Assembly: GCA_963791145.1 (NCBI GenBank) | Contig: CAWBRT010000006.1 | Coordinates: forward strand, 248,001 to 312,000 | Source: CAWBRT01 sp963791145 | GTDB lineage: Bacteria > Acidobacteriota > Terriglobia > Terriglobales > Acidobacteriaceae | DNA: 64,000 bases | Reading direction: 5' to 3' | Shown here: positions 1 to 9,759 of the stretch, one piece after another | Layout: each line of letters opens with the position of its first letter | Numbering within the stretch: the stretch's first letter is position 1 | Made by a program: the position numbers and the translations under genes | Notes under the pieces: generated by a model | Seen by the model: the letters and a program-made list of their open reading frames with translations, nothing else | What the model was told of the DNA's origin: nothing | Database searches by the model: none

Positions 1-1103
1 GGACGTCCATTCCCAAACGTCGCCAAACATCTGTTGCAACTCATCTGCCGGTTCGGCTGGACGCGGATGCAGCTCGCCCGATTCCTGCAGGTTTCCCGCG
101 AGCGGCACAGTGGCGGCCGCAACCTCCCATTCTTCTTCGCGGGGAAGCCGCGCGCCCGCCCAGCGGGCAAAGGCGTCAGCCTCGAAATAACTGACATGGC
201 AGACCGGCTCGTGCCACTCCGGCTCGTACATTCCGGAGAGGGTGAAGACCCGCCAACGACCGTGATCCACATCGGAGCCACTGGCAGCGGAACTTTCCCT
301 AGACGAATCCTGTTCCCAGTAAAGCGGCGCCCGCCAGTGTTCCGCCTGAACCGTGTCCCAGCCTTCGGAGAGCCAAAGTTCCGGACGCAGGTATCCGCCG
401 TCGTTCATGAACTCGAGATATTCGGCATTAGTGACGGGGAGAGTTGCCAGACGCGAGGTCGCAAGATAAACCTTGTGCCGCGGCAGCTCGTTGTCGAAGG
501 CGAAGTTATCGCCGCCGTGGCCGACCTCGTAAACGCCTTCGCCAAGCCCGACCCAGCCCGGCTGCTGCGGGCGCGCGGCCAGCCGCATGCGCGGCTTCAT
601 ATAGGCAGGACGGAGCGGCTGCGACCACAGCGCGTACTTCACGTCGGTAACGATCAGCTCCTGGTGCTGCTGCTCGTGGTTCAGCCCGAGTTCCACCCTA
701 ACCAGGGTATCGCGGTCCAACTCGCGATCGAGCAGGCGCTCCATTGCGTTATCGACATGCTCGCGGTAGGCCAGCACCTGTCGAGCCCGGGTCGGGACAT
801 CAGCCCACGGCGGGCGCGCAGCGGATGGCCGCCCAACTGCTTGTAATAGGAATTGAACAGAAAGGTGAAGTCGGGATGAAACGCCTTGTAACCGCCGCTG
901 GGCAATAGAAGAAAAGTTTCGAAGAACCATGTAGTGTGCGCCAGATGCCACTTTGCCGGACTGGCATCCGGCATAGGCTGCAACTGCATGTCTTCTGCGC
1001 TCAAGGGCGCGCACAATGACAAGGTGGCCTGCCGCACCTGCCGGTAGCGAAGAGCCCACGCGCCGGGCTCCCTATCGGCGGTCGGCCTGACTGAAAGACC
1101 CAT
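1..1103 (-). CDS. egtB: EgtB-type ergothioneine sulfoxide synthase (partial, frameshifted)
   Basis: EgtB is an iron enzyme that joins a thiol (cysteine or gamma-glutamylcysteine) to trimethylhistidine during ergothioneine synthesis. The N-terminal DinB-like domain is visible (KWHLAHTTWFFETFLL at about residues 43-58), followed by the metal-site stretch GLNHEQQHQELI. The C-terminal formylglycine-generating-like domain ends at the window edge with FGDVWEWTS, so the last part is missing. The reading frame breaks near base 785: SRPGLDR is in one frame and the expected continuation VLAYREHVDNAMERLL is in another, as if one base were lost. The start at 1103 (MGLSVRP) is chosen because family similarity begins soon after it. 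No methyltransferase EgtD is seen, but it could lie beyond the edge. Family assignment is firm; whether the frameshift is real is not. Confidence 0.85.
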
Positions 1104-1539
1104 GTTCTGCCTCGACTCGGCCCGTCCTTCGTTCACGCTGCACCCGGCAGCCCAACGGCGCCTGGGACGTGAAATGAAAGAATTGCCCTGGGCGAAGTTC
1201 CTGGGCAGATCACCGCCCAGGGTACGTGCATAATCGAAGAATTGGATGCCACACACAGGCGTGGCGGCTACAAAAGAAAGTGCATTTGTAAATATCTGCT
1301 GCGGTATTCGGCTGATTAAGAAATTGAATAGGCGTACTTCAGGCGTGCTGCGCACACCCGCCCAGCCGAGGGCGGCTGGACCTACGCAGTCACATACGCG
1401 CATGCTGCGCACGCCCAGCCGAGACCACCCCATCAAGCCTAAATTCGGGCTTGATGGACCCCGCTCACGGCGCTCCGCCCTCGTTCTTAGCTTGCCCTGA
1501 GCGTGCGAAGCGAGCCGAATGGGCCTTGAAACGCCTCTA
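1104..1539. other. Intergenic, no gene seen
   Basis: No convincing gene is seen on either strand. The stretch 1345-1425 holds two similar GC-rich segments around the core GCTGCGCAC followed by CCCAGCCGAG, which look like degenerate copies of a dispersed repeat. Confidence 0.5.
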
Positions 1540-3709
1540 CTACATCCCGTTGGCTTCCTTGGTGCGGGTGAACGGCGCTTGCAAGTACTTGCGGGCCTCG
1601 TCCAGTGCGCCTTGAGTGTTGTCGTTGGTTTGAATTGCCTGGCGATATTCGTTGACCGCCCGTTCGCGCTGTCCGGTAATGTCGAAAATTTTACCGAGCT
1701 GGAGGTGGCACCAGACCTCCGTCCAGCGGGGCTCGCCGTCGCCGTTGAGCGCCTCGCGATAGGCATTAGCCGCCGCCTGGTAATTGCGCTGCTGGAAGAA
1801 GACCTCGGCAATGCGGTAGTGCGCCAGGGAGCTGGTCTTATCCATTGCCAGCGCCTTTTGGAATTCCCGCAGCGCCTCCGCCAGGTTCCCCTGCTGGACA
1901 AGCTGCTGGCCGCGCAGGATAGAGGTGCGCATGCGCAGGTCGGCGGAGTTCTTCAGCACGTAGTTGTCGGGGTCGATGACGATACGCCGCGGCTTGCCGA
2001 AGGTCTCCAGCGCGTAGGCCGAATTGGTTCCCACGACTTCTACCTTTTTAGTCTCCGTCTTGCCGTCGGTCTCGATCTTCAGCTCGACCGGCATGCGGAA
2101 CAGGTCGAGGTCCTGCTGGATCTCGCCCACCACGCGGAAGCCCTTGTTGGTGCGGTAAATCGTGTATTTATTCTTGAACTCGGGAGCGCCGGTTGAATCC
2201 AGCCATTGGGAGAAGAACCAGTTCAGCTTCTCGCCGCAGACCTGCTCGGCCATGCGCTCGACGCCGTCCACGTTGAGCGGCTTGCCCTGGAACTGCTGGA
2301 CGAGGCCGCGCATCAACTTGTCGTAGTTCTGGTCGCCCACCACCCAGCGGAACATGTGGAAGATCATGGCGCCCTTGTCGGTGGCCATGGACTGAAATAC
2401 GGGATCGAACGGGTCGAGGGTTCCGAGCCGCGACAGCGGAACCGAGTCGTAGGCCAGGGCGCCCACCGACATCTCCTTCAGGGTGTCTTCCTCGGCGCCC
2501 TTCCCGGCCACGTAATCGACGTACTGCGCTTCGGAATAGCGGGAAAGACCGTCGGTGATCCACCAATCGTTGCGCGTGGCCGGGCTGATGGCCACGCCCC
2601 ACCACTGGTGCGCCACCATGTTGGCCAGCAGCCGGTAATTCATCTTGCCGGCGACAGCGCGGCTGGAAATGGCCGCGATCCCCGGCGCCCATGCGGCCGG
2701 CACTGTGTCGTCAGGCAACTCGACAACACTCAGATAGGTCGACATCGGCGGGCCGTAGGTGGTGCTGAAATAGTTGAACTCCTTGCCCGCCGCTTCGCCA
2801 TAGGGCTGCGCCTGCTGCTTGTGGTTGGAGGGGAAAAACACGTGCACGGACAAAGCGCCGGCGGTGACGGTAGTCTCGTCAAACTTGCCGATGATCAAAG
2901 TTCCCGGGAAGCTGGGCTTGTCCCAGGTGAAGGTAAAACTGGACTGCGGGCCGGTGAGCTTCGCCGAGGCGTTTGCGGCGGCAGCCGGCGCTGCGTGGCG
3001 TGGCAGCTGTAGGTCCGCGATGCGGTTGCGCTGAAGGCCGTCCCTTGGCTGCCGCGCCGGCCGGAGCCGCAGGTGTTTCCGGAACCAGCGGGGGCCCGGC
3101 TGGAGTAGCAGGACCGCTTCCTACGACGGTGTATCCCTGAGGTACCGTAACGCGGATGGTCGAGGTGAAGCGGTTGGTGCCAAAGCCTGAGACGGGAAAC
3201 CAGCGTCCCGCGTACAACAGGTAGGAGTAAGGGTCTCCCACCGAAGCCAATTTGAGGCCCGCGACCGGGCTATCGTCAGCCGAGACCAACTCACCCTCGT
3301 AATCGAAGATGAGCGTCGTGGACTCGCCCTTGGGCAAGGCGCTGGCCAGAGGAACGCGCACGGTGGAATCCTGCGAGACCCGCTCGACCTGCAGCGGATG
3401 TCCCTGAGCGTCGGTGACCTTGGTGGGACGCAGGGCATTGTGCAATTCAAAGACGGCAATATTGAGATCGTCAGCGGCCGTGAACTTGACCTCGGCGCGG
3501 GCGGCCAGATAATGGCGGGCGGGATTGAGGGTCACGTCAATGCGGTAGTCGTTGACCTGAACGCGGTTCCTCTCCGGAATTCTGGTGGTCTGCGCGCCGA
3601 GGGTCAGGGCAGCCAAAACACACACCAGGACGGTTAGCGCTACCAGGCGGCGCCGCTGCGGCGATATCTGCTTATGCGCCCTGAATTCCGGCGGTTGCAG
3701 TCGAAACAT
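1540..3709 (-). CDS. M1 aminopeptidase-like protein with TPR tail, frameshifted; zinc motif degenerate
   Basis: A secreted or periplasmic protein: a hydrophobic N-terminal segment (LVALTVLVCVLAALTLGA) suggests a signal peptide. The N-terminal beta domain of gluzincin M1 peptidases follows, then a catalytic-like domain, then TPR-like helices near the C-terminus (EALREFQKALAMD, HYRIAEVFFQQRNYQAAANA). The reading frame changes near base 3040; after it the protein continues with FTFTWDKPSFPGT in another frame. The start at 3709 has a GGAG ribosome site nine bases upstream. The zinc site HExxH...E, expected before HQWWG, reads NMVAHQWWG, and the usual NEGF motif reads TDGLS. The first histidine, the catalytic glutamate and the third ligand are therefore missing. 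It could be a non-catalytic relative. It lies downstream of lpxB on the same strand. Confidence 0.75.
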
Positions 3710-3836
3710 AAAGTGTTACTCCTTCATCAACGAAGCCCGCCACGGCGGCCGGTCCCTGCAGAGTTCCCGAACTTAAGTTGATGTGTAAAAGCCACTAGGA
3801 GATGTAAACCCAATAAGCGCTAACCCGGTCAGCTTA

Positions 3837-5079
3837 CTAATTAGACGAGCCCAGGGAGACAGCGGTAGTTTCAGCTGCGCCGCGCATGACTTCAAGCACC
3901 TCCCGGGCGGCCTGCTCGGAGGCGCTCAGGCCGCTTTCACCACGCAATTGGGCTCTTATCCCGGCCAGATCCTGCAGCATACGCTGGCGTTCGGGACCTT
4001 CCGGCAGCAGGAGCTCAATCTGGCCAGCCACTCGCGCCGGAGTGAAATCATGCTGCACCAGCTCGGGGACAATCGCCCGCCCGGCGATCAGATTCACTAT
4101 GCAGTAAAACGGCACATTCACCAGCCAACGGCCCGCCAGCCAGGTCAGCGGAGCGACCCGGTAAACCATTACAAAAGGTGTTCCGGCCAGAGCGGCCTCC
4201 AGAGTTGCCGTGCCGCTGGCGACGATGGCGGCGCGCGAGCTGGTCAGCGTCTGCGCGGCATTATCGGTCAGCTCGGGCGCAAGCGGCCCGCCGGCTCCCA
4301 ATTGAGACAGCAGCTTCTCCAGCCAAGGCCGGGAAACCGTGGAAGCCACCGGCAAACAGAAACGCAATTCCGGATGGCGCTGCTGCAGCAGCCGGGCGGC
4401 CTCTATCATGGCCGGCAGATTTAAATGGATCTCTTTGTAGCGGCTGCCGGGCAGAAGAGCAATCTGCGTGGCGTGCGTGCATTTCTGGAGCCCCACGCAG
4501 CCGCCAGCGGTGTCGCATTTATCGTCCGCAGCATCCATCGCCGGCCAGCGGGTGTCCCACGAAGCGCGCCGCGATCCCATGGCGGGCGTAGAAGTCGCGC
4601 TCGAAGGGAAAGATCACCAGCATCTTGCGCACGTAACGCCGGACCAGCTTGACTCGCCCCTGGTTCCAGGCCCAAAGCTGCGGGCTTATGTAATAGACCA
4701 CCGGAATACCTCGCCGATGTAATTGCCGCGCCAGGCGAAAATTGAATTCGGGGAAATCGATGAGCACGGCGGCATCGGGACGGCGGCGGTCGATCTCGCG
4801 CAGCAAGCGCCGGAAGCTCCGGTAAATGCCGGGCAGGTGCGACAGGACCTCAACCAGCCCCACAACAGCGACGTCTTTGGCGTCGATTACCGTATCGCAG
4901 CCGTTGGCGCGCAGGCGATCGCCGCCCATGCCGAAGCACTCCATCGCCTCGGGAGCAGCCAGCCGGCGCAAGGCGGCGAGCAGGGAGCCGCCATGCAGGT
5001 CGCCGGAAGCTTCTCCGGCGGAGATCAGCAGGCGCAACCCCCGTTCTTCGTCTTTCGTTCTTCGTTGTTCGTTATCCAT
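3837..5079 (-). CDS. lpxB: Lipid-A-disaccharide synthase (frameshifted)
   Basis: LpxB (GT19) joins UDP-diacylglucosamine and lipid X to make the lipid A disaccharide at the inner face of the cytoplasmic membrane. The N-terminal half shows GEASGDLHG and YYISPQLWAWNQGR. The C-terminal half shows ALLPGSRYKEI and ASGTATLEAALAGTPFVMVY. The frame shifts near 4520-4545, after FVGHPLAGD. The native protein probably begins near LRLLISAGEASGD. The ATG at 5079 adds a hydrophilic leader (MDNEQRRTKDEER) encoded entirely by a heptamer repeat array, so the true start may be the TTG just after it. It follows an MsbA-like exporter gene on the same strand, which fits a lipid A export and synthesis neighbourhood. 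Confidence 0.88.
5043..5077. repeat. Heptamer array, left arm (GTTCTTC type)
   Basis: Five contiguous 7-base units: GTTCTTC, GTCTTTC, GTTCTTC, GTTGTTC, GTTATCC. It overlaps the proposed lpxB N-terminus and faces an inverted partner array at 5190-5224. Confidence 0.85.
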
Positions 5080-5189
5080 CGTGCTTGGCCTGTTCAGATC
5101 TTAGAGTCGACCACCCGGTGCAGGTTCTCTCGACGATCCATCAGGCACTCTTAAGGATATTCGACTTGACCCATGAGTCCAAGGAACCT

Positions 5190-5224
5190 GAAACGAAGAA
5201 CGAACAACATACAACGAAGAACGG
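5190..5224. repeat. Heptamer array, right arm (inverted partner)
   Basis: Read on the minus strand this gives GTTCTTC, GTTGTAT, GTTGTTC, GTTCTTC, the inverse orientation of the 5043-5077 array. The two arms could pair as a long stem with a loop of about 110 bases between the exporter gene and lpxB. Confidence 0.8.
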
Positions 5225-5228
5225 GTTC

Positions 5229-7453
5229 CTAGTCGTTCGCTCCGACCTCGCGCGGGGCGGCCGGTTCGGTGACCGCCAGCGCGGCCGGAATCTCCTGGTC
5301 CTTGTACTGCAGTTGGTAGAGCTTGTAGTAGATTCCGCGCTGCGCCAGCAGTTGCTGGTGCGATCCCATCTCCCGCACTTTGCCCTTGTGCATGACGATG
5401 ATGTTGCCGGCCCGCTGAATGGTCGAGAGGCGGTGGGCGATGATCAGCGAAGTGCGTCCTTCGACCATGCGCGTGAGGGCCTCGCGCACGCGGAACTCGG
5501 TTTCGGTGTCGACGCTGGAGGTGGCCTCGTCGAGCACCAGAATCTTAGGATCGTGAGCCAGCGCCCGCGCAAAGGAGATGAGCTGCTTCTGCCCGGTGGA
5601 AAGCGTGCTGCCGCGCTCGCGCATGTGCGATTGCAGGCCATCGGGCAGGCTGCGTATGAACTCCGCCAGGTTGACCTCTTCGGTGGCGCGTTCGACCGCG
5701 GCCGTGTCGATCTCCGAGCCAAGCCGTATGTTGGTCTCCACCGTGCCGGAGAACAGGAACGGATCCTGCAGCACCACTCCGAAGCGCCGCCGCAGCGCCT
5801 GCAGGTCGAGCTCGCGAACATCGACCCCGTCGAGACGGATGGAGCCCTGCTGCACGTCGTAGAAGCGCAACAGGAGCGATATGAGCGTGGTCTTTCCCGC
5901 GCCGGTGTGGCCCACGACGGCTACGGTATCGCCCGGCTCGACGGTGAAGGAGACGTCGCGCAGCACCCACTCCCACTCGCCGGTGGAGGCCGGGGTCCCC
6001 AACGAGCCAGCTTCTGGCGCGTTGGGGTGAAAGGCCGCCTGGACTGCTTTGGCTGAGGAGGCCGCGTCGCCCGTGGCGGCTGACGCCGAGACAGCATCTG
6101 CCGAGACAGCATCTTTTGGCGGCGCCGCCAGCGCCGCGAGATCCGGGGACCCCGGCAAACGCATTCGCGTTTGCTGGGGTGGAAGATTTGCCGGGGAGCT
6201 GGCGGCGGCTTCCAGCGTCTGTGCCGCCCCGACGGATGCATCGGCCGCCGCGATGCCGAAAGTGTTGCTTCCGCCTTCTTCCCGTCCTTTTCATCTTTCG
6301 CAATGCGCCGGTAGGCAAACCAGACGTGGTCGAACTCGATGCGTCCCGGCCCGTCCGGCTGCCGCGCGTTGGCGGGCGAAGTGATCGCGGGCTGGGTGTC
6401 CAGCAGCTTGAAGATGCGCTCGCTGGAGGCCATGGCCGACTGCAGGATGTTGTACTTTTCGCTCAAGTCCTGGATGGGCCGGAAGAAGCGCTGGGCGTAC
6501 TGCATGAAGGCGACAACCACGCCGAGGCTGAGCGATCCGGCGAGCACGCTGCTGCCTCCATACCACAAGATGGAAGCCATGGCGATGGCCGACAGGATTT
6601 CGACCACCGGATAGTAGAACGCATAGGCCAGAATGGCGTCTTTGAAGGCCAGCATGTGGCTGGCGTTGATGGTCTTGAATTCAGCGTAGGAGCGTTGCTC
6701 GCGGTTGAACAACTGCAGCACGGCGATGCCGGTCACGTGCTCCTGCAGGTAGGCGTTGATGCGGGCGATGGCCACGCGAATGCGCCGGTAGCTGTCGCGC
6801 ACGTGCTTGCGGAAGATACTGGTTACCAGGTAGATCAGCGGCAGCACCGCCATGGCGATCAGCGCCAGTTGCCAGCTCATGTTGAGCATGATGGCGATGA
6901 TGCCGGCCAGCACGAAGACGTCTTCGAAGATGGAAACCACGCCGGCGGTGAACATCTCGTTGAGGGCGTCGACGTCGGTGGTCACGCGCGTCACCAGGCG
7001 CCCTACCGGATTGCGGTCGAAAAAGGCGATGTGCATGTGCTGCAGATGACGGTAGATCTGGCTGCGCAGGTCGAACATGACCTTCTGGCCCGTCCACTGC
7101 ATCAGGTAGGTCTGGGCGAACTCCAGCACGAAGCTGAACGTAAGCAGGCCGATGTAAATCATGCCGATCTGGGCGATACCCACCAGCGGCTGCGAACTCA
7201 ACACGTCGTCCAGAAACGAGTGTCCCGCGCCCGCCTTGTGCGCCAGGTACTTGTCGATGGCAACCTTGGTCAGATAGGGCCCGAGAACATCGGCCCCGGC
7301 CTTGATGATAATGGCCACCAGCGCCAATGCCACCTGCAGCCGGTAAGGCTTCAGATAGGTAAGCAGACGGCGCATCAGCCGCGCATCATAAGCCTTGCCG
7401 AGTACCTCTTCTTCATGCTGGCCTTGTTGGCCGGATTGGTGGTGATGAGCCAT
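5229..7453 (-). CDS. MsbA/Sav1866-like ABC exporter, with expanded and frameshifted NBD insert
   Basis: A half-size exporter with a membrane domain and an ATPase in one chain. The first ~330 residues hold the six-helix domain (start MAHHHQSGQQG at 7453). The ATPase has Walker A GHTGAGKTT, a variant signature STGQKQL, Walker B ILVLDEATSSVD and the switch histidine in IIAHRLST. Between the first NBD strand (IEFDHVWFAYRR, near base 6310) and the next (WVLRDVSF, near 5960) lie about 110 codons, where related exporters have only a short turn. This insert contains two palindromic repeats (5992-6029 and 6145-6181) and the frame changes inside it, between about 6140 and 6250. Placement just upstream of lpxB suggests a lipid A flippase role, but multidrug export is equally possible. 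Confidence 0.85.
5992..6029. repeat. GGGGTCCCC-type palindrome, copy 1 (inside a CDS)
   Basis: GGGGTCCCCAACG ... CGTTGGGGTG hairpin within the exporter NBD insert. It shares head and tail with eight other copies in the window. Confidence 0.7.
6145..6181. repeat. GGGGTCCCC-type palindrome, copy 2 (inside a CDS)
   Basis: GGGGACCCCGGCAAACGC then GCGTTTGCTGGGGTG, with arms around a short loop. It lies in the same exporter insert as copy 1, near the frame change. Confidence 0.8.
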
Positions 7454-7500
7454 TCAACCCTATTTTAGATGGTGAGCTGGTAGAAGCGGTCGCAATCTTG

Positions 7501-7535
7501 GTTCCCAGTTCCCGGTTCCTAGTTCTCAGTTGAGA
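7501..7535. repeat. Heptamer array (GTTCCCA type), single arm
   Basis: Five exact 7-base steps: GTTCCCA, GTTCCCG, GTTCCTA, GTTCTCA, GTTGAGA. It lies in the divergent gap between the ABC exporter and hemW. No facing arm was found. Confidence 0.85.
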
Positions 7536-7591
7536 GGCCCTCAGCCAATGGGGTTTGAATGTGGCACCTGCGCGAAAGATAGAATAAATCG

Positions 7592-8845
7592 ATGCCCCTC
7601 GGGCTTTACATCTCGGTCCCGTTTTGCCGGGCCAAGTGCAGCTTCTGCAACTTTGCCTCGGGGGTATTTTCGCGCCAGTTGCTGGACCGCTATGTTGCCT
7701 ATCTGGAGCGGGAGCTTGGGCGGGCGGAGCAGATTGCCGCCAAGGTCGGGGGCCGCTTCGAGCGGCAGGTCGATTCCGTCTACCTGGGTGGCGGAACACC
7801 CAGCATCCTCGCTCCGGATCAGCTGAGGGCGATCTTCAGCGCTGTGCGCGGAAATTTTCAGGTGCTGCCCGGCGCGGAGATCACCATCGAGTGCGCGCCC
7901 GGGACAATCACTCCAGAGCTGTTGCAGGCATTGGACGAGTGCGGTGTGAACCGCGTCTCGCTGGGCGTGCAGTCGTTTGTCGAGCAGGAGTCTCGCGCCG
8001 TCGGGCGGCTGCACACGCGCGAGATCGTGCTGGAGGAGATTGCGCAACTGCGCCGCGCGGGTATTAGCGAGATCAGCATCGACCTGATCGCCGGGCTGCC
8101 GCATCAGACGGAGGACTCCTGGCGCCGCAGCCTGCAGGAGACCATCGCCAGCGGTGTGCCGCACGCGAGCGTCTACATGCTGGAGGTAGATGAGGACTCA
8201 CGCCTGGGGCGCGAGCTGATCGCCGGGGGAACCCGCTACCACGCCCACTTCGTTCCCGACGACGACCTTACCGCTGATCTCTATATGATGGCCTGCGAGG
8301 AGTTGAACGGGGCGGGAATCAGGCAGTACGAGATCTCGAATTTTGCGCACAACGGCGCCGGTGCGAGTTCGTCGGAGGGCCTGCCCGCGCACGCCTCCCG
8401 CCACAATTTGAAGTACTGGCAGCGCCAGCCGTACATGGGGTTCGGAGTCGATGCGCACTCGATGCTCGTGAGTCGGGATGCGAGCCCTGCTTGCGGGGCG
8501 GTCCGCTTCGCCACCACCGACGAACTCGACCAGCTGCTTTCAGGAAGTGAGCAGGAGATCACGCTGGTGGACGAGCACGCAGCCGTGGAGGAGATGTGGT
8601 TTCTGGGGTTGCGCTTGAACCGCGGGGTGGAGTTGCGCCAGGTGGAGAGCGCATGCGGCCAGGACGAGCTGCGGCGCTATCGCGCCGTCATCGAGGAGCT
8701 GGAAGCAGGCGGACTGCTCGAAGTTGAAAAGGGTTTTGTGCGGCTCACGCCACGCGGACGACTGCTGTCGAACGAAGTCTTCAGCCGGTTTCTGCTCGAC
8801 CCCGGGGTCCCCGGCAAACCCGTATTTGGTTTGCTGGGGTGTTAG
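7592..8845 (+). CDS. hemW: HemW-like radical SAM protein (heme chaperone family)
   Basis: A member of the oxygen-independent coproporphyrinogen oxidase family, most like HemW, which binds heme and SAM and is not a true HemN. The radical SAM cluster motif is CRAKCSFC (about residues 12-19). The SAM-binding GGGTPS and the downstream VSLGVQSF and GLPHQT motifs are present, and the C-terminal HemN-type domain is recognisable (EEMWFLGLRLNRGV). The usual histidine just before PFC is replaced by serine-valine. The last 15 residues (DPGVPGKPVFGLLGC) are encoded by a palindromic repeat at 8804-8841, so the native C-terminus has probably been replaced or extended. It is divergent from the ABC exporter gene. 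Confidence 0.87.
   Translation: MPLGLYISVPFCRAKCSFCNFASGVFSRQLLDRYVAYLERELGRAEQIAAKVGGRFERQVDSVYLGGGTPSILAPDQLRAIFSAVRGNFQVLPGAEITIECAPGTITPELLQALDECGVNRVSLGVQSFVEQESRAVGRLHTREIVLEEIAQLRRAGISEISIDLIAGLPHQTEDSWRRSLQETIASGVPHASVYMLEVDEDSRLGRELIAGGTRYHAHFVPDDDLTADLYMMACEELNGAGIRQYEISNFAHNGAGASSSEGLPAHASRHNLKYWQRQPYMGFGVDAHSMLVSRDASPACGAVRFATTDELDQLLSGSEQEITLVDEHAAVEEMWFLGLRLNRGVELRQVESACGQDELRRYRAVIEELEAGGLLEVEKGFVRLTPRGRLLSNEVFSRFLLDPGVPGKPVFGLLGC
8804..8841. repeat. GGGGTCCCC-type palindrome, copy 3 (3' end of hemW)
   Basis: GGGGTCCCCGGCAAACC ... GGTTTGCTGGGGTG hairpin that supplies the last codons of hemW; the stop codon follows at once. Confidence 0.85.
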
Positions 8846-8968
8846 AGCCGGCAATGCGCAATCTAAAAAGCGGATTTCCCCGCGCGGCTGAGCGGAAAAG
8901 AGGGACCACGCCGCAATTGCAGCCGGCAGGCGTAAGCGAGACGCCTGCCGCGCCCGAGAGAGCTTGAG

Positions 8969-9184
8969 TTACCGCGCTTCGCGCCTTTTCAAAAGCGCAG
9001 ACTTGGGAAAAGCGGCCGTTGCGGCCTCAGCCGTGGAAGGCTCGGCGACGCTCAGCGCCACATCCGATTTCTGCTCGCTGATCCATACCAGGCGCCGGAT
9101 GGCATCTCCGCAGTTGAAACAAACAAACAGGGGCGCATCCCGCAGATGCCCCTTGAATTCGCAGATACCGCACTCGATCGTCAT
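8969..9184 (-). CDS. Small zinc-ribbon-like protein
   Basis: About 71 residues starting MTIECGICEFKGH, with two CxxC pairs (CGIC and CFNC) that could bind one zinc. The rest is a variable alanine-rich tail. The start at 9184 is favoured over 9193 because a GGTGAGAG ribosome site sits a few bases upstream. No function is recognised. It is convergent with hemW. Confidence 0.6.
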   Translation of the reverse strand: MTIECGICEFKGHLRDAPLFVCFNCGDAIRRLVWISEQKSDVALSVAEPSTAEAATAAFPKSALLKRREAR

Positions 9185-9193
9185 TGCTCTCAC

Positions 9194-9723
9194 CCCACAT
9201 TTTGAGCCGATCGGCCTCTGCTTTGTTCGTACTGCAGAGTGCCTTGATGCACTACCCGGAATCTCACGGGATTATTCTCGCGAAGTCCCGGTCGGTCCGG
9301 CTTGCCTGGCCGGCCGTCTAACACTATTGATGTGGAGCTTACGGCAAAGGAGGCGGTTTATTGATTGATTGTTTTTATCCTGCCGATGAAATTTTTGCGG
9401 GATAACGATAAGGTTAATTGGCCGGGGCTGCTAGTTTAGGAGATAGTTACTCGGGGCTGCAGCTTGCGTGAGAGCTCTTGTGGCTTTGCCCCTACAGGGC
9501 TCCATCCTTTCTTTTTGCCTACCCAGCGCTGAAGCGCTGGGCTAACGAACATTGCCGCTCCGCGGCGCTGGGTATTCTTGCGATCCAGCGTTGAAACCTA
9601 AGCAAAGAACATCGCCGCCGCCCAGCTGGGGTTTTGTTGCTCTACCTCTTGGCCGCACCCGAGTCTTCACACCGGCGCACCCGCCGCCGAGGTTGGCGGC
9701 GCTATGCACGCGGAGCTACTCAC
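9194..9723. other. Intergenic with GC-rich hairpins
   Basis: No gene is supported. A perfect-arm hairpin, CCCAGCGCTGAAGCGCTGGG, lies at 9522-9541. Further short GC hairpins follow at about 9553-9570 and 9678-9700. These look like dispersed structural repeats. Confidence 0.6.
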
Positions 9724-9757
9724 AACGAAGAATGAATAACGAAGAACGAAGAACAGT
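9724..9757. repeat. Heptamer array (AACGAAG type), single arm
   Basis: AACGAAG, AATGAAT, AACGAAG, AACGAAG and a partial unit, just past the 3' end of the acyl-CoA dehydrogenase gene. It is the same unit family as the arrays at 5.0-5.2 kb and 48.7 kb. Confidence 0.8.
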
Positions 9758-9759
9758 AG

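Noticed and set aside
34..846. Long plus-strand ORF at the left edge
   Set aside because: It lies antisense to egtB, whose conserved motifs read on the minus strand; no family similarity of its own.
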